51,656 nucleotides of DNA from a virus: the IMG/VR virus record IMGVR_UViG_3300032224_000919, positions 1 to 51,656 of that record; one strand, written 5' to 3'. Below are positions 39,667-48,865 of this stretch, in pieces; the first letter of the stretch is position 1; each line of letters starts with the position of its first letter. The notes below the pieces were generated by a model that was not told the DNA's origin, searched no databases, and saw only the letters and a list, made by a program, of their open reading frames with translations. A program made the position numbers and the translations under genes.

Positions 39667-40006
39667 AGGTCGCAGGCATCACCCGTGCTTCCATGATTTA
39701 ATTATGACAGAATTACTAATTTAAGGGGAAAACCGCACACCAATCTACAACCAATGTATCCGGTCGACTCAGCCCGCAATGCTAAAGAACAGGCAGAAAA
39801 AAATCGCGAAACTTCCTCCGGCTATACCCCTTCGCAAGAACCAGAAGGAGAACTCGAAGACCCCCACACCCCAAAATTTCGATAAGGGACTCCCCGCATA
39901 CCATCACTGTGTTTTGCCCACCCGATGAGCAAAATTTAAAAGTGGGGGAGGGGGGTATAAAAATTTTGGAGTTCTGCCGGTAGCACTCCACCAGAAACAC
40001 CCCCCG

Positions 40007-40021
40007 GGTAGGATTCCTACC
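40007..40021. promoter_or_regulatory. 15-bp palindrome next to the late promoter
   Basis: GGTAGGA, T, TCCTACC are exact reverse complements. It ends 5 bases upstream of the candidate -35 box of the rightward late promoter, suggesting an activator or repressor site. Confidence 0.5.
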
Positions 40022-40026
40022 TCCTC

Positions 40027-40056
40027 TTGCGCACATAGATATGTTTCTGTTACAGT
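40027..40056 (+). promoter_or_regulatory. Candidate rightward late promoter
   Basis: TTGCGC (40027-40032), 18 bases, extended -10 TGTTACAGT with -10 TACAGT (40051-40056). It lies 34 bases upstream of the small terminase start. It is weaker than the leftward promoters, as expected of an activator-dependent promoter. Confidence 0.5.
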
Positions 40057-40089
40057 CGCGCATCCTCTTCACGGAGTGCCCTTGATCAC

Positions 40090-40794
40090 ATGACCCTGCA
40101 TATCACGCCCGACAAAACAGTTCCGTTTCCGGACAGCTTAGAACCGGAAGCGGGCGCGACGCTCTTCGAAAACATGCAGATCGCGTCAAACACGGCGGAA
40201 GTTCTCAAAGGGCTAGGCGCTCATGTCGATGACGACCCAGAGGCGCAACTCAAAGCGGACAACGTATTCAACGACTTCTCTGAATTGGTGAAGCATCAGT
40301 ATGAAGAAGCGATGCTCCCCAAACGTGGCCCCGGTCGCCCACGCAAAGATCCTAATGCCCCACCACCTCCGAGTAAGACACCATCGTTGATGTACAGCTT
40401 GCCTGTAGCAGAACGAATTGGCACGATGCTCAGGGAGTACAACAACCCAATCGTTGCAGATGCCGCCGAACTTAGGTTGGTGGTCACCAACAAACTGCTT
40501 GACTTAGCTTCATGCGGAGACCCCAAGATTGAGATCAAGGCGACCGAGATGCTGGGCAAGATAAGCGACGTGGGCCTCTTCTCTGAAAAGACTGAGATCA
40601 CGGTTACGTATAAGTCGGTGTCTGATATAGACAACGCAATCAAAGACAAAATTAGAAAGATGCTTCTGGCCCACGGTGGAGAAATTACCACGGTAGACTT
40701 TGATCTGGATAAGGAGTTTGGAACTCCCCCAGAGCTAGAAATGGTTGAGGAAGTAGTGACAGAAGAGCCGAAAGAAGAACCCAATGCGCTCTAA
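40090..40794 (+). CDS. Probable terminase small subunit
   Basis: This 234-residue protein lies directly before the large terminase (11-base overlap), the normal place of the small subunit that recognises the packaging site. It has an AT-hook-like motif (KRGPGRPRKDP, about residues 78-88), then a helical domain (RLVVTNKLLDLASC, IKATEMLGKISDVGLFSEK) typical of small terminases, and an acidic tail. The ribosome site is weak (GGAG 13 bases upstream). It should bind phage DNA and feed it to the large subunit. Identification rests on place plus the DNA-binding motif. Confidence 0.72.
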   Translation: MTLHITPDKTVPFPDSLEPEAGATLFENMQIASNTAEVLKGLGAHVDDDPEAQLKADNVFNDFSELVKHQYEEAMLPKRGPGRPRKDPNAPPPPSKTPSLMYSLPVAERIGTMLREYNNPIVADAAELRLVVTNKLLDLASCGDPKIEIKATEMLGKISDVGLFSEKTEITVTYKSVSDIDNAIKDKIRKMLLAHGGEITTVDFDLDKEFGTPPELEMVEEVVTEEPKEEPNAL

Positions 40795-42325
40795 CGTGCA
40801 GTCAAGTACGCTTGACATGGAGCTGAATGCGCTGCTGGCGCAACTGGATAAGCTACCTGAGCATCAAAAAGCACAGATTCTGGAAGACCTGACCCGCCGC
40901 GAGGAGTTTCTAGAGAAAGATAAGGCCCGTAATACCTTCATGGGGTTCGTTCATAAGGTCTGGCCAGACTTTATAGGCGGGCGGCACCACAAAATAATGG
41001 CCAAAGCCTTTGAGCGGGTGGTGAGTGGCGAGTGCAAACGCCTTATTATCAACATGCCACCCCGTCATACTAAGTCGGAGTTTGCTTCTTACCTCCTTCC
41101 AGCGTGGTTCTTGGGCAAATATCCACACAAAAAGGTCATTCAAAGTTCGAATACGTCCGAATTAGCGGTCGGCTTTGGCCGAAAAGTACGAAATCTTGTG
41201 GATTTGGACACTTACAGGGAGCTTTTCCCCGGTTTAGAGCTTCGAGCGGACTCAAAAGCTGCTGGCCGGTGGAATACTAGCAAAAACGGCGATTATTTTG
41301 CGATTGGTGTGGGTGGTACGGTCACCGGAAAGGGTGCTGACCTCTTAATCATCGATGATCCGCACTCTGAACAGGAGGCAGCGCTCGCTGCAAGCAACCC
41401 GGACGTGTTTGATAAGGTAACTGAGTGGTATACGTCTGGCCCACGGCAACGTTTGCAGCCGGGCGGGGCAATCGTTATCGTGATGACACGCTGGGCGATG
41501 CGGGATTTGACCGGTCAGGTGCTTAAAGCGGCAGCGCAGCGGGGTGGGGAGCAGTGGGAAGTCATTGAGTTCCCTGCCATCATGCCCTCGGGTAAACCCC
41601 TATGGCCAGAGTTCTGGTCAATGGAGGAGTTGGAAGCGCTTCGCGAAGAGTTACCCAACAGCAAGTGGCAAGCGCAATACCAGCAGAACCCAGTAGGTAA
41701 TGAGTCGGCCATCGTCAAACGAGATTGGTGGAAATGGTGGGAGGAAGAACGGCCACCGGTGTGTGAGTACATCTTGCAGACGTGGGACACGGCGTTTGAG
41801 AAGAACAACCGGGCTGACTTTTCTGCGGGCACGACGTGGGGGATATTTAAGAACGACGAGGATAATGGGCAAGCAAACATCATCCTGCTCAATACGTACA
41901 AGAAGCGGGTTGAGTACCCAGACCTGAAGAAGGATGTACTCGAGGAGTACAAAGAGTACGAACCAGATGGTATTTTGATTGAAAAGAAAGCATCTGGTGC
42001 GCCACTTATCTACGACCTGCGGGCGATGGGGATTCCGGTGCAAGAGTACACGCCTAGTAAGGGTCAGGATAAAGTCGCCCGTTTAAACTCTGTCTCGGAC
42101 ATAATTGCGTCGGGCAAAGTATGGGTGCCCCGCACGCGCTGGGCAGAAGAGTTAGTAGATGAAATTGCAGAGTTTCCGTCAGGCGAGCATGATGACTTGG
42201 TTGACGCGACGACTCTGGCGCTCATGAGATTTAGACAGGGTGGGTTCTTGCGCTTACCAAGCGATGAGCCAGAAGAATTAACGTATTTCCGCAGCCGCAG
42301 AAAAGAGCGGTTCTACACAGTGTAA
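40784..42325 (+). CDS. terL: Terminase large subunit (ATPase-nuclease)
   Basis: A 513-residue packaging motor. The ATPase has the Walker A form NMPPRHTKSE (residues 90-99), as in many TerL proteins without a classical GKT. Walker B is LLIIDDPHS (D191, D192), and the coupling motif is MTRW. The RNase H-like nuclease has WDTAF (D335), EKKASG and GEHDDLVDA (H469-D471) with conserved acidic residues. It cuts the concatemer and drives DNA into the procapsid through the portal encoded next. Overlap with the small subunit suggests balanced expression. Confidence 0.95.
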   Translation: MRSNVQSSTLDMELNALLAQLDKLPEHQKAQILEDLTRREEFLEKDKARNTFMGFVHKVWPDFIGGRHHKIMAKAFERVVSGECKRLIINMPPRHTKSEFASYLLPAWFLGKYPHKKVIQSSNTSELAVGFGRKVRNLVDLDTYRELFPGLELRADSKAAGRWNTSKNGDYFAIGVGGTVTGKGADLLIIDDPHSEQEAALAASNPDVFDKVTEWYTSGPRQRLQPGGAIVIVMTRWAMRDLTGQVLKAAAQRGGEQWEVIEFPAIMPSGKPLWPEFWSMEELEALREELPNSKWQAQYQQNPVGNESAIVKRDWWKWWEEERPPVCEYILQTWDTAFEKNNRADFSAGTTWGIFKNDEDNGQANIILLNTYKKRVEYPDLKKDVLEEYKEYEPDGILIEKKASGAPLIYDLRAMGIPVQEYTPSKGQDKVARLNSVSDIIASGKVWVPRTRWAEELVDEIAEFPSGEHDDLVDATTLALMRFRQGGFLRLPSDEPEELTYFRSRRKERFYTV

Positions 42326-42334
42326 GGACACATC

Positions 42335-44845
42335 ATGGCAACAAGTTCAATGGACAGAAGTTTGTATCAAGCACCTATGGGTATGGACGAGGAAGTCGGA
42401 GGTATGTCCAGTGCTCCACTGGAGATTGAGATTGAAGATCCCGAATCAGTACATATCGGGCTTGGGGATTTGGAGATTGATCTTCAGCCCCAGAAAGAAT
42501 CAGCCAAGGACTTTGATGCCAACCTAGCTAACTATATGGAAGATAAGGATCTGGCGACGCTGAGTTTAGAGTTGATTGATGACTTTGATAAAGATACTCA
42601 GGATCGTAGGGATTGGATCAAAACCTATGTTGATGGTTTGAAATTACTGGGTTTGAAGTACGAAGAGCGTACAGAACCGTGGCAGGGAGCTTGTGGCGTG
42701 TTTCACCCTATGCTGACTGAATCAGTAGTTAGATTCCAGTCTGAAGGTATTACTGAGACATTCCCAGCTATGGGGCCTGTAAAGACCAAGATTATTGGTA
42801 AAGACACCCCAGAAGCTGAAGATGCCGCTGCCCGCGTGCAGGAAGATATGAACTATCAGTTGACGGAAGTGATGACTGAATACCGTCCTGAGCATGAAAA
42901 AATGTTGTGGAATCTGCCACTGGCGGGTTCGGCGTTCAAGAAAATCTACTATGACCCAAGTAAGGGTCGTCAAGCAGCGGTTTTTATCCCGGCTGAAGAC
43001 ATAGTAGTACCTTATGGCGCGACCAGTTTGGAGACGGCAGAGCGCGTCACACACGTCATGCGTAAGACGAAAAACGACGTACTTCGCTTGCAAGCTGCTG
43101 GCTTTTACAGTGATGTGGAGCTAGGTGATCCCGGCTATGAGCTAGACGACATTGAGAAGCAGAAAGCCGAAGAGAACGGTATGTCCGCGACTCAAGACGA
43201 TAGATACCGTATCCTCGAGATGCACGTTGATTTGGACTTGCCCGGGTATGAGCACAAGGATAAGAAGGGTGAGAAGACAGGTATTGCGCTGCCTTACGTA
43301 GTTAGTGTTGAGAAAGCTACTGGCACTATCTTAGCTATCAGGAGAAATTGGTATGAAGACGACAAGCTCCACCTCAAGCGTCAGCACTTTGTCCACTACC
43401 AGTACATCCCCGGATTTGGGTTCTACGGTTACGGACTCATCCACCTCATCGGTGGCTACGCCAAGTCAGCTACTATGCTCATCCGACAGTTGGTCGATGC
43501 TGGGACGTTATCTAACTTACCCGGAGGTCTTAAATCTCGCGGCTTACGCATTAAGGGAGACGACACCCCCATCCAGCCCGGAGAATTTAGAGACGTAGAT
43601 GTCCCCTCAGGAAGTATCCGTGACAACATCTTACCTCTTCCGTACAAGGAACCAAGTCAGGTTTTGTTTGGGTTGTTCCAAAATATTGTGGAAGAGGGGC
43701 GGGCGTTTGCCTCCAGTGGTGACATGAACGTGTCTGATATGAGCACGAATGCACCGGTCGGTACAACGCTGGCGCTATTGGAGAGAACGCTCAAAGTGAT
43801 GGGAGCTGTCCAAGCCCGCATGCACTACACAATGAAGCAAGAGTTCAAGTTACTCAAGGTGATCATTGCTGACTACGCCCCAGAAGATTACGACTATCAG
43901 CCAGAGGAAGGTAGCCGCGCTGCCCGCAGATCTGACTACGAGATGGTAGACGTAATTCCTGTGAGTGACCCCAACGCGGCAACAATGGCGCAGAAGATTG
44001 TGCAGTACCAAGCTGTTATGCAGTTGGCGCAGCAGGCTCCGCAGTTGTACGACATGGCGTTTTTACACCGTCAGATGATTGAAGTTCTGGGTGTTAAGAA
44101 TGCCAGCAAGTTGGTCAAGACAGAGGATGACGCAGTGCCTGTTGATCCTGTCGCGGAAAACCAAGCGCTCCTGACTATGAAGCCCGTCAAAGCGTTCATT
44201 GAGCAGAACCATGCAGCGCACATTCAGGTTCACATGGCTGCGATTCAAGATCCGAAGATCCAGCAGTTGATGCAGATGAACCCGATGGCGCAACAGATCA
44301 TGGCTGCGGCTATGGCGCACATCAACGAGCACATTGCGTTTGAGTATCGCAAGCAGGTGGAGATGGCAATTGGTACACCACTTCCTACCGAGGAGCAGAA
44401 CAAGCAGGTTTCTCCAGAGTTGGCCGATCGTATTGCGATGATGACTGCGCAAGCCGCGCAACAACTGTTGCAGCAGAACCAGCAAGAAGCTCAACAACAG
44501 CAAGCTCAGCAGCAGATGCAGGATCCGATTGTTCAGATGCAGATGCAAGAACTTCAGATCAAGCAGGGCGAGTTGCAGCTAAAGCAGCAGAAACAAACTA
44601 TGGACGCTGCGGCCAAGGCCGATCAGTTGCGTATCGAAGAAGCACGTATTGCAGCTCAGAAAGAGATCGCTGCTATGCAGGTCGCGGCAAACGCCGCTGC
44701 GAAACGGGATCAACTCAATAAACAAATGGAAGCTGACGGTGTTCGTATGGGCATTGACGCTGCCAAGCACCGTGCTCAGATGGCGGTGCAGATGGCGCAA
44801 CGTACGGCACAGAACAAACAACAGCCAAAGAAGGAAAGTAAATGA
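42335..44845 (+). CDS. Portal protein (836 aa)
   Basis: It immediately follows terL, with GTAAGGAC upstream of the start. The sequence has the long-portal pattern of podovirus and P22-like phages: KDTQDRRDWIKTYVDGLKLL, EPWQGACGVFHPMLTESVVR, WNLPLAGSAFKKIYYDPSKG, a central FVHYQYIPGFGFYGYGLIHL and GTTLALLERTLKVMGAVQAR. The last 200 residues are Gln/Met-rich helices (the barrel or tail region that enters the head). Twelve copies form the DNA entry ring. The length suggests a P22-type rather than HK97-type portal. Confidence 0.9.
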   Translation: MATSSMDRSLYQAPMGMDEEVGGMSSAPLEIEIEDPESVHIGLGDLEIDLQPQKESAKDFDANLANYMEDKDLATLSLELIDDFDKDTQDRRDWIKTYVDGLKLLGLKYEERTEPWQGACGVFHPMLTESVVRFQSEGITETFPAMGPVKTKIIGKDTPEAEDAAARVQEDMNYQLTEVMTEYRPEHEKMLWNLPLAGSAFKKIYYDPSKGRQAAVFIPAEDIVVPYGATSLETAERVTHVMRKTKNDVLRLQAAGFYSDVELGDPGYELDDIEKQKAEENGMSATQDDRYRILEMHVDLDLPGYEHKDKKGEKTGIALPYVVSVEKATGTILAIRRNWYEDDKLHLKRQHFVHYQYIPGFGFYGYGLIHLIGGYAKSATMLIRQLVDAGTLSNLPGGLKSRGLRIKGDDTPIQPGEFRDVDVPSGSIRDNILPLPYKEPSQVLFGLFQNIVEEGRAFASSGDMNVSDMSTNAPVGTTLALLERTLKVMGAVQARMHYTMKQEFKLLKVIIADYAPEDYDYQPEEGSRAARRSDYEMVDVIPVSDPNAATMAQKIVQYQAVMQLAQQAPQLYDMAFLHRQMIEVLGVKNASKLVKTEDDAVPVDPVAENQALLTMKPVKAFIEQNHAAHIQVHMAAIQDPKIQQLMQMNPMAQQIMAAAMAHINEHIAFEYRKQVEMAIGTPLPTEEQNKQVSPELADRIAMMTAQAAQQLLQQNQQEAQQQQAQQQMQDPIVQMQMQELQIKQGELQLKQQKQTMDAAAKADQLRIEEARIAAQKEIAAMQVAANAAAKRDQLNKQMEADGVRMGIDAAKHRAQMAVQMAQRTAQNKQQPKKESK

Positions 44846-45036
44846 ATTCACAAGCACTTGCATACCTCCTCAAGGAAATCGACAAGTTACGCGAGGATCA
44901 AGCCGTCTTTTTGAACGGCGGTGGCGCTAAGGATTTTGCCGAGTATCGGCATGTTTGCGGAGTTATTCGGGGTCTAACTCATGCAGATCAACTTGTCAGA
45001 GACCTTGCGCAAAAACTGGAGTATTCCGATGACTGA
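44842..45036 (+). CDS. Small head-operon protein (64 aa)
   Basis: It starts as ATGA on the portal stop. It is helical (ALAYLLKEIDKLREDQAVFL, ADQLVRDLAQKLEY) with a GGGAK loop. Similar small proteins between portal and scaffold are common and uncharacterised. It overlaps the next start. Confidence 0.65.
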   Translation: MNSQALAYLLKEIDKLREDQAVFLNGGGAKDFAEYRHVCGVIRGLTHADQLVRDLAQKLEYSDD

Positions 45037-45439
45037 ATTTGATCTCGCTGCGGTAGATTTGTCCGGCATTCTGAACACGAATGTAGAGGAGAAAGCGAAA
45101 CAGTTGCCTGATCCGAAGACCTTTTACCTTCTGTGCGTCGTACCAGAAGCGATGGAAGAGTATGCGGATAGTGAAATTGGTATTGTGAAATCAAATCAAG
45201 CTATGCACTTTGAAGAAGTACTGACCCCAGTCTTGTTCGTAGTTAAAGTTGGCCCCGATGCTTATAAAGATACAACCCGGTTCCCTAGCGGGCCGAGCTG
45301 CAAGGAAGGTGACTTCGTCATCGTCCGACCCAATTCAGGCACCCGTCTGAAGATTCATGGCCGAGAGTTCCGCATCATCAACGATGACAACGTGGAAGCG
45401 GTTGTGGAAGATCCGCGCGGAATTACCCGTGCTGCATAA
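45029..45439 (+). CDS. GroES-like co-chaperonin or head assembly protein (136 aa)
   Basis: The start used is ATG at 45029, inside the previous gene's end. The frame is open from 44981. The sequence has the Cpn10 layout: PKTFYLLCVVPEAMEEYADS, TPVLFVVKVGPDAYKDTTRF, GPSCKEGDFVIVRPNSGTRL, REFRIINDDNVEAVVEDP. Phage GroES-like proteins (compare T4 gp31) help the host GroEL fold the capsid protein. Being in the head operon fits. The mobile loop is not obvious, so it may instead be a head protein with a Cpn10-like fold. Confidence 0.6.
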   Translation: MTEFDLAAVDLSGILNTNVEEKAKQLPDPKTFYLLCVVPEAMEEYADSEIGIVKSNQAMHFEEVLTPVLFVVKVGPDAYKDTTRFPSGPSCKEGDFVIVRPNSGTRLKIHGREFRIINDDNVEAVVEDPRGITRAA

Positions 45440-45449
45440 GGAGTAACAC

Positions 45450-46433
45450 ATGGCAACAGAATTTGAGTTTCCCGATCCAGACAAAGATGATTTCAAAGCA
45501 AGCGCGGAGGACAAGTTTGAAATTGAAATAGAAGACGATACTCCGCCGGAAGATCGTGGGCGCAAGCCTATGAAAGAACCCGTCGAAGATTTATCCGACG
45601 AAGAACTATTAAGTTACGACGAGAAAGTTCAAGCGCGGATGAAGAAATTTACCCGTGGCTATCACGATGAGCGACGCGCAAAAGAGTCCGCAGTGCGGGA
45701 GCGTGAAGCCGCTGAAACATACGCACGGCAGATTATTGAAGAGAATAAACGGCTCCAACAGCAGCTTTCTAGCGGAAGTAAAGTTCTAATCGAGCAGTCG
45801 CAATCCAGTGCGCAGCTTGAGCTTGAATCCGCTAAGAAGAAGTACAAGGAAGCATACGAATTGGCGGATGTTGATGCGCTTGCGGAAGCTCAGGCAGAAA
45901 TTGCCAAGGCTACCTTGCGTATGGACAAAGCTTCAGGTATGAAGCCAATCGAAGTGGACGAACGAGAGTTCTCCCCCGCGCAACCAGAAAAACCCAACCT
46001 CACCCCCCGCACGCAGAAGTGGATAGATACCAACAGTGATTGGTGGGGGAAAGACGACGAAATGACAATGACCGCAATGGGTATTGACAGGAAGTTACAG
46101 AAAGAGTATGGTGCGGGCTATGTAGGTACTGAAGAGTACTTCCAAACCATCGACAAAACGATGCGCAAAAGATTTCCTGAACACTTTGAAAGTGAACAGA
46201 GCTACGAGGAAGACGATCCGCCTCCTAAGAAAAGAACGTCAGAACCGGTTGATGAGGATGATGAACCCCCACGCCGTGCAACAAGAATTACTTCGCCTGT
46301 AGCTCCTGCTACACGAAGTACACCACCTAACCGTATTCGTTTAAAAGCATCAGAAGCCGCCACTGCGCGTCGCCTTGGGGTGCCAATTGAAGAATATGCG
46401 AAACAGGTTGCTTTACTTAGAAGAGGTGCTTAA
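45450..46433 (+). CDS. Scaffolding protein (327 aa)
   Basis: Start after AAGGAGTAACAC. The protein is highly acidic and coiled (EDKFEIEIEDDTPPEDRGRK, LSYDEKVQARMKKFTRG, EAAETYARQIIEENKRLQQQ) and ends with the basic C-terminal helix RIRLKASEAATARRLGVPIE, EYAKQVALLRRG, typical of scaffold proteins that bind the capsid protein inside the procapsid. It lies upstream of the capsid genes. No protease domain is visible. Confidence 0.75.
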   Translation: MATEFEFPDPDKDDFKASAEDKFEIEIEDDTPPEDRGRKPMKEPVEDLSDEELLSYDEKVQARMKKFTRGYHDERRAKESAVREREAAETYARQIIEENKRLQQQLSSGSKVLIEQSQSSAQLELESAKKKYKEAYELADVDALAEAQAEIAKATLRMDKASGMKPIEVDEREFSPAQPEKPNLTPRTQKWIDTNSDWWGKDDEMTMTAMGIDRKLQKEYGAGYVGTEEYFQTIDKTMRKRFPEHFESEQSYEEDDPPPKKRTSEPVDEDDEPPRRATRITSPVAPATRSTPPNRIRLKASEAATARRLGVPIEEYAKQVALLRRGA

Positions 46434-46435
46434 TC

Positions 46436-46894
46436 ATGACTGAACAGAAACAAAACCGCGCAAGTCGCGAGGCAGATTCCCGTGCAGAATCTAATCGTAC
46501 CATTATGTGGCGTCCTCCAGAGACTTTACCGTCCGTAAAGCCCCACGATGGATGGACACCTAGATGGGTAAGGACTATGACGGGTGGTCAGTACGATGGG
46601 CAAAATATTTCTTCTAAGATGCGGGAAGGGTATGAACCATGCAAAGCAGTGGATTATCCCGACCTAATGATGCACGAATCCACCGAAGGCCGCTTTAAAG
46701 GCGGTATCGAAGTGGGTGGTTTGTTGCTTTGCCGTATCCCTACTGAGATTCTGAAACAACGTGAAGCGTATTACGCTAACCAGAATAGAGCACAGATGGA
46801 TTCTGTAGACAACAATTTCATGAGAGATAGCGATCCACGGATGTCGAAATTCTCAGAGAAATCGACAAAAGTATCGTTTGGAACAGGTTCTTAA
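46436..46894 (+). CDS. Head-operon protein of unknown function (152 aa)
   Basis: It starts 2 bases after the scaffold stop. It has RPPETLPSVKPHDGWTPRWV, TGGQYDGQNISSKMREGYEP and LLLCRIPTEILKQREAYYAN. This pattern is seen in environmental phages between scaffold and capsid. It might be a minor head or completion protein. No function is known. Confidence 0.65.
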   Translation: MTEQKQNRASREADSRAESNRTIMWRPPETLPSVKPHDGWTPRWVRTMTGGQYDGQNISSKMREGYEPCKAVDYPDLMMHESTEGRFKGGIEVGGLLLCRIPTEILKQREAYYANQNRAQMDSVDNNFMRDSDPRMSKFSEKSTKVSFGTGS

Positions 46895-46913
46895 ACTTTT
46901 CAAGGAGTCATAA

Positions 46914-47810
46914 ATGGCTTATCCCACGGTTTCGGCCCCCTACGGTCTAAAACCGATCAATTTGATCGGAGGTCAGGTCTTTGCTGGTTCTACCCGCAAT
47001 ATTCCTATTCAGTATGGTTACTCAACCAACATCTTCTACGGTGACTTTGTCAACATTACCCGTGGTTTGATTACCCGTTTGGCAGTTACTGATGGTGGCT
47101 CTGCTACTACCGGTGCTACTGGCTACGGTCAAGTTGGTATCTTCTTGGGTTGTTCTTATACAAACCCGTTGACCAAACAAAAGACTTTCAGCCAATATTG
47201 GCCCGCAAGTACTTTAGCTGGTGACGCAGTTGCTATCGTGACTGATGATCCTGATACCATTTTCAAAGCTGCCGTCGTTACTACTCAAGGTGGTACAACA
47301 ATCGGTTCTGCTGCCCGCTCTATGGTTGGCTTGAACATGACTGTGTCTAACTTGGCTGGTTCATCCAATACCGGTAACTCATCTAACGGTATTTTGGCAA
47401 GCTCCGCTGCCACCACTTCAACTTTGCCCGTGCGTATTATCGATGTCGTTCCTGACACCGCTGTTGCTCTGGGTTCTGCTGTGTGGTCAAGCGGTACAAC
47501 TACGTTGACTGTTACAAGCTCTAGCTTCTCAGCTTTACCTGTTGGTACAGACGTTGCGATCATCGCAGCCAATGGACAGCAGATTTTGACTGGCAACTGG
47601 GTTTCTACAGCAGCCGCTGCTAACGCAACCTCCGTCGTGGTTAATCAGCAATATGCAGTCGCCGCCGCTGGTGGTGCTGCTATGGCCTTGACCGCTATTC
47701 CAACAGGCTCAACCTTGGTGTTTACGCAGTTCACAGAAGTTCTTTGCAAGATTAACTTCGGTGTGCATTCGTATTACAACGCCACAGGCGCTCAGTCTTC
47801 TGCCTCATAA
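46914..47810 (+). CDS. Head decoration-type structural protein with beta insert (298 aa)
   Basis: Start after CAAGGAGTCATAA. The N-terminal part (SAPYGLKPINLIGGQVFAGS, TRNIPIQYGYSTNIFYGDFV) and C-terminal part (FTQFTEVLCKINFGVHSYYN) form a family I recall next to capsid genes of environmental phages. A Thr/Ser-rich beta module (about residues 175-255) is inserted. Probably a capsid decoration or minor capsid protein, which is inference from place. Confidence 0.65.
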   Translation: MAYPTVSAPYGLKPINLIGGQVFAGSTRNIPIQYGYSTNIFYGDFVNITRGLITRLAVTDGGSATTGATGYGQVGIFLGCSYTNPLTKQKTFSQYWPASTLAGDAVAIVTDDPDTIFKAAVVTTQGGTTIGSAARSMVGLNMTVSNLAGSSNTGNSSNGILASSAATTSTLPVRIIDVVPDTAVALGSAVWSSGTTTLTVTSSSFSALPVGTDVAIIAANGQQILTGNWVSTAAAANATSVVVNQQYAVAAAGGAAMALTAIPTGSTLVFTQFTEVLCKINFGVHSYYNATGAQSSAS

Positions 47811-47822
47811 GGAGTAATTTAA

Positions 47823-48734
47823 ATGGCTATTTCACGCGCACAACTACTTAAAGAACTCCTGCCCGGCCTGAACGCTTTGTTTGGTATGGAATACTCTCGC
47901 TACGGTGAGGAACATAAAGAGATTTATGAAACCGAAACCTCAGAGCGTTCTTTTGAAGAAGAAACCAAGCTGTCTGGCTTCTCTGCCGCACCAGTCAAAA
48001 ACGAGGGTTCTGCCATCGCTTATGACAATGCTCAAGAGGCATGGACAACTCGCTACAACCACGAAACCATTGCCTTGGGTTTCTCAATCACTGAAGAAGC
48101 GATTGAAGATAACTTGTACGACAGCCTGTCTGCTCGTTACACCAAGGGTCTGGCTCGTGCTATGGCCTACACCAAGCAGATTAAAGCTGCTGCTACTCTG
48201 AACAATGGCTTCTCATCAGCTTACGCTGGTGGTGATGGCGTTGCTTTGTTTAGCACTTCACATCCCTTGGTCAATGGTGGTACCAACGCCAACACTCCAT
48301 CTACTCAAGCCGACTTGAACGAGACTTCTTTGGAAGCCGCCGTTATCGCAATCGCTGCTTGGACAGATGAGCGTGGCTTGTTGATCGCGGCTAAGCCCAA
48401 GAAGCTGATTATTCCTCCTGCATTGCAGTTCGTTGCTACTCGCCTGCTCGAAACCGAGTTGCGCGTTGGTACAAACAACAACGATATCAATGCGATCAAG
48501 AATAACGGCGCAATCCCTGATGGCTACACCATCAACCACTATCTGACGGACACCAACGCTTGGTTCCTGACGACAGACGTGCCTAACGGTCTGAAGCATT
48601 TCGTTCGTACTCCGCTGCAAAACAGCATGGACGGCGACTTCGATACCGGCAACGTACGTTACAAGGCTCGCGAGCGTTACAGCTTTGGCTGGTCTGATCC
48701 ATTGGGAATCTACGGTTCCTCTGGTTCATTCTGA
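47823..48734 (+). CDS. Major capsid protein, Mu gpT-like (303 aa)
   Basis: Strong ribosome site TAAGGAGTAATTTAA. The sequence MAISRAQLLKELLPGLNALF, EETKLSGFSAAPVKNEGSAI, RYNHETIALGFSITEEAIED, LFSTSHPLVNGGTNANTPST, TRLLETELRVGTNNNDINAI matches the Mu-like gpT major head subunit type of the HK97 fold. It is followed by a strong rightward terminator, as expected for the most highly expressed gene. About 300 residues is the usual size. Confidence 0.9.
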   Translation: MAISRAQLLKELLPGLNALFGMEYSRYGEEHKEIYETETSERSFEEETKLSGFSAAPVKNEGSAIAYDNAQEAWTTRYNHETIALGFSITEEAIEDNLYDSLSARYTKGLARAMAYTKQIKAAATLNNGFSSAYAGGDGVALFSTSHPLVNGGTNANTPSTQADLNETSLEAAVIAIAAWTDERGLLIAAKPKKLIIPPALQFVATRLLETELRVGTNNNDINAIKNNGAIPDGYTINHYLTDTNAWFLTTDVPNGLKHFVRTPLQNSMDGDFDTGNVRYKARERYSFGWSDPLGIYGSSGSF

Positions 48735-48739
48735 TGAGA

Positions 48740-48765
48740 GGGGGCCTTGTGCCCCCTTTTCTTTT
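48740..48765 (+). terminator. Rho-independent terminator after the major capsid gene
   Basis: GGGGGC (48740-48745), CTTGT, GCCCCC (48751-48756), then TTTTCTTTT. It lies 5 bases after the capsid stop. The next 100 bases contain GCTTTTACC and GGTAAAAGC arms before the next gene. Confidence 0.92.
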
Positions 48766-48865
48766 GGTGTATATTGCACACATCTGGGTGATCTGCTTTT
48801 ACCGCCACTGCCCCAGCAGACGATGCAACGATTGGTAAAAGCGCTTTTGCATAAGGATTTTTATC

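Larger units (their letters stand above)
39667..40089. other. Divergent control region between early (left) and late (right) genes
   Basis: No gene is convincing here; a 96-codon minus frame (39782-40072) lacks a ribosome site. The region has short inverted elements, for example CCAAAATTT (near 39871) and AAATTTTGG (near 39961), poly-G runs around 39943-39956, a 15-bp palindrome at 40007-40021 and a candidate rightward promoter. Being just upstream of the terminase genes it might also hold the packaging start site. Confidence 0.5.

Noticed and set aside
39782-40072. 96-codon minus-strand frame in the divergent control region
   Set aside because: It has no ribosome site, overlaps the candidate late promoter and palindrome, and its protein sequence looks random.
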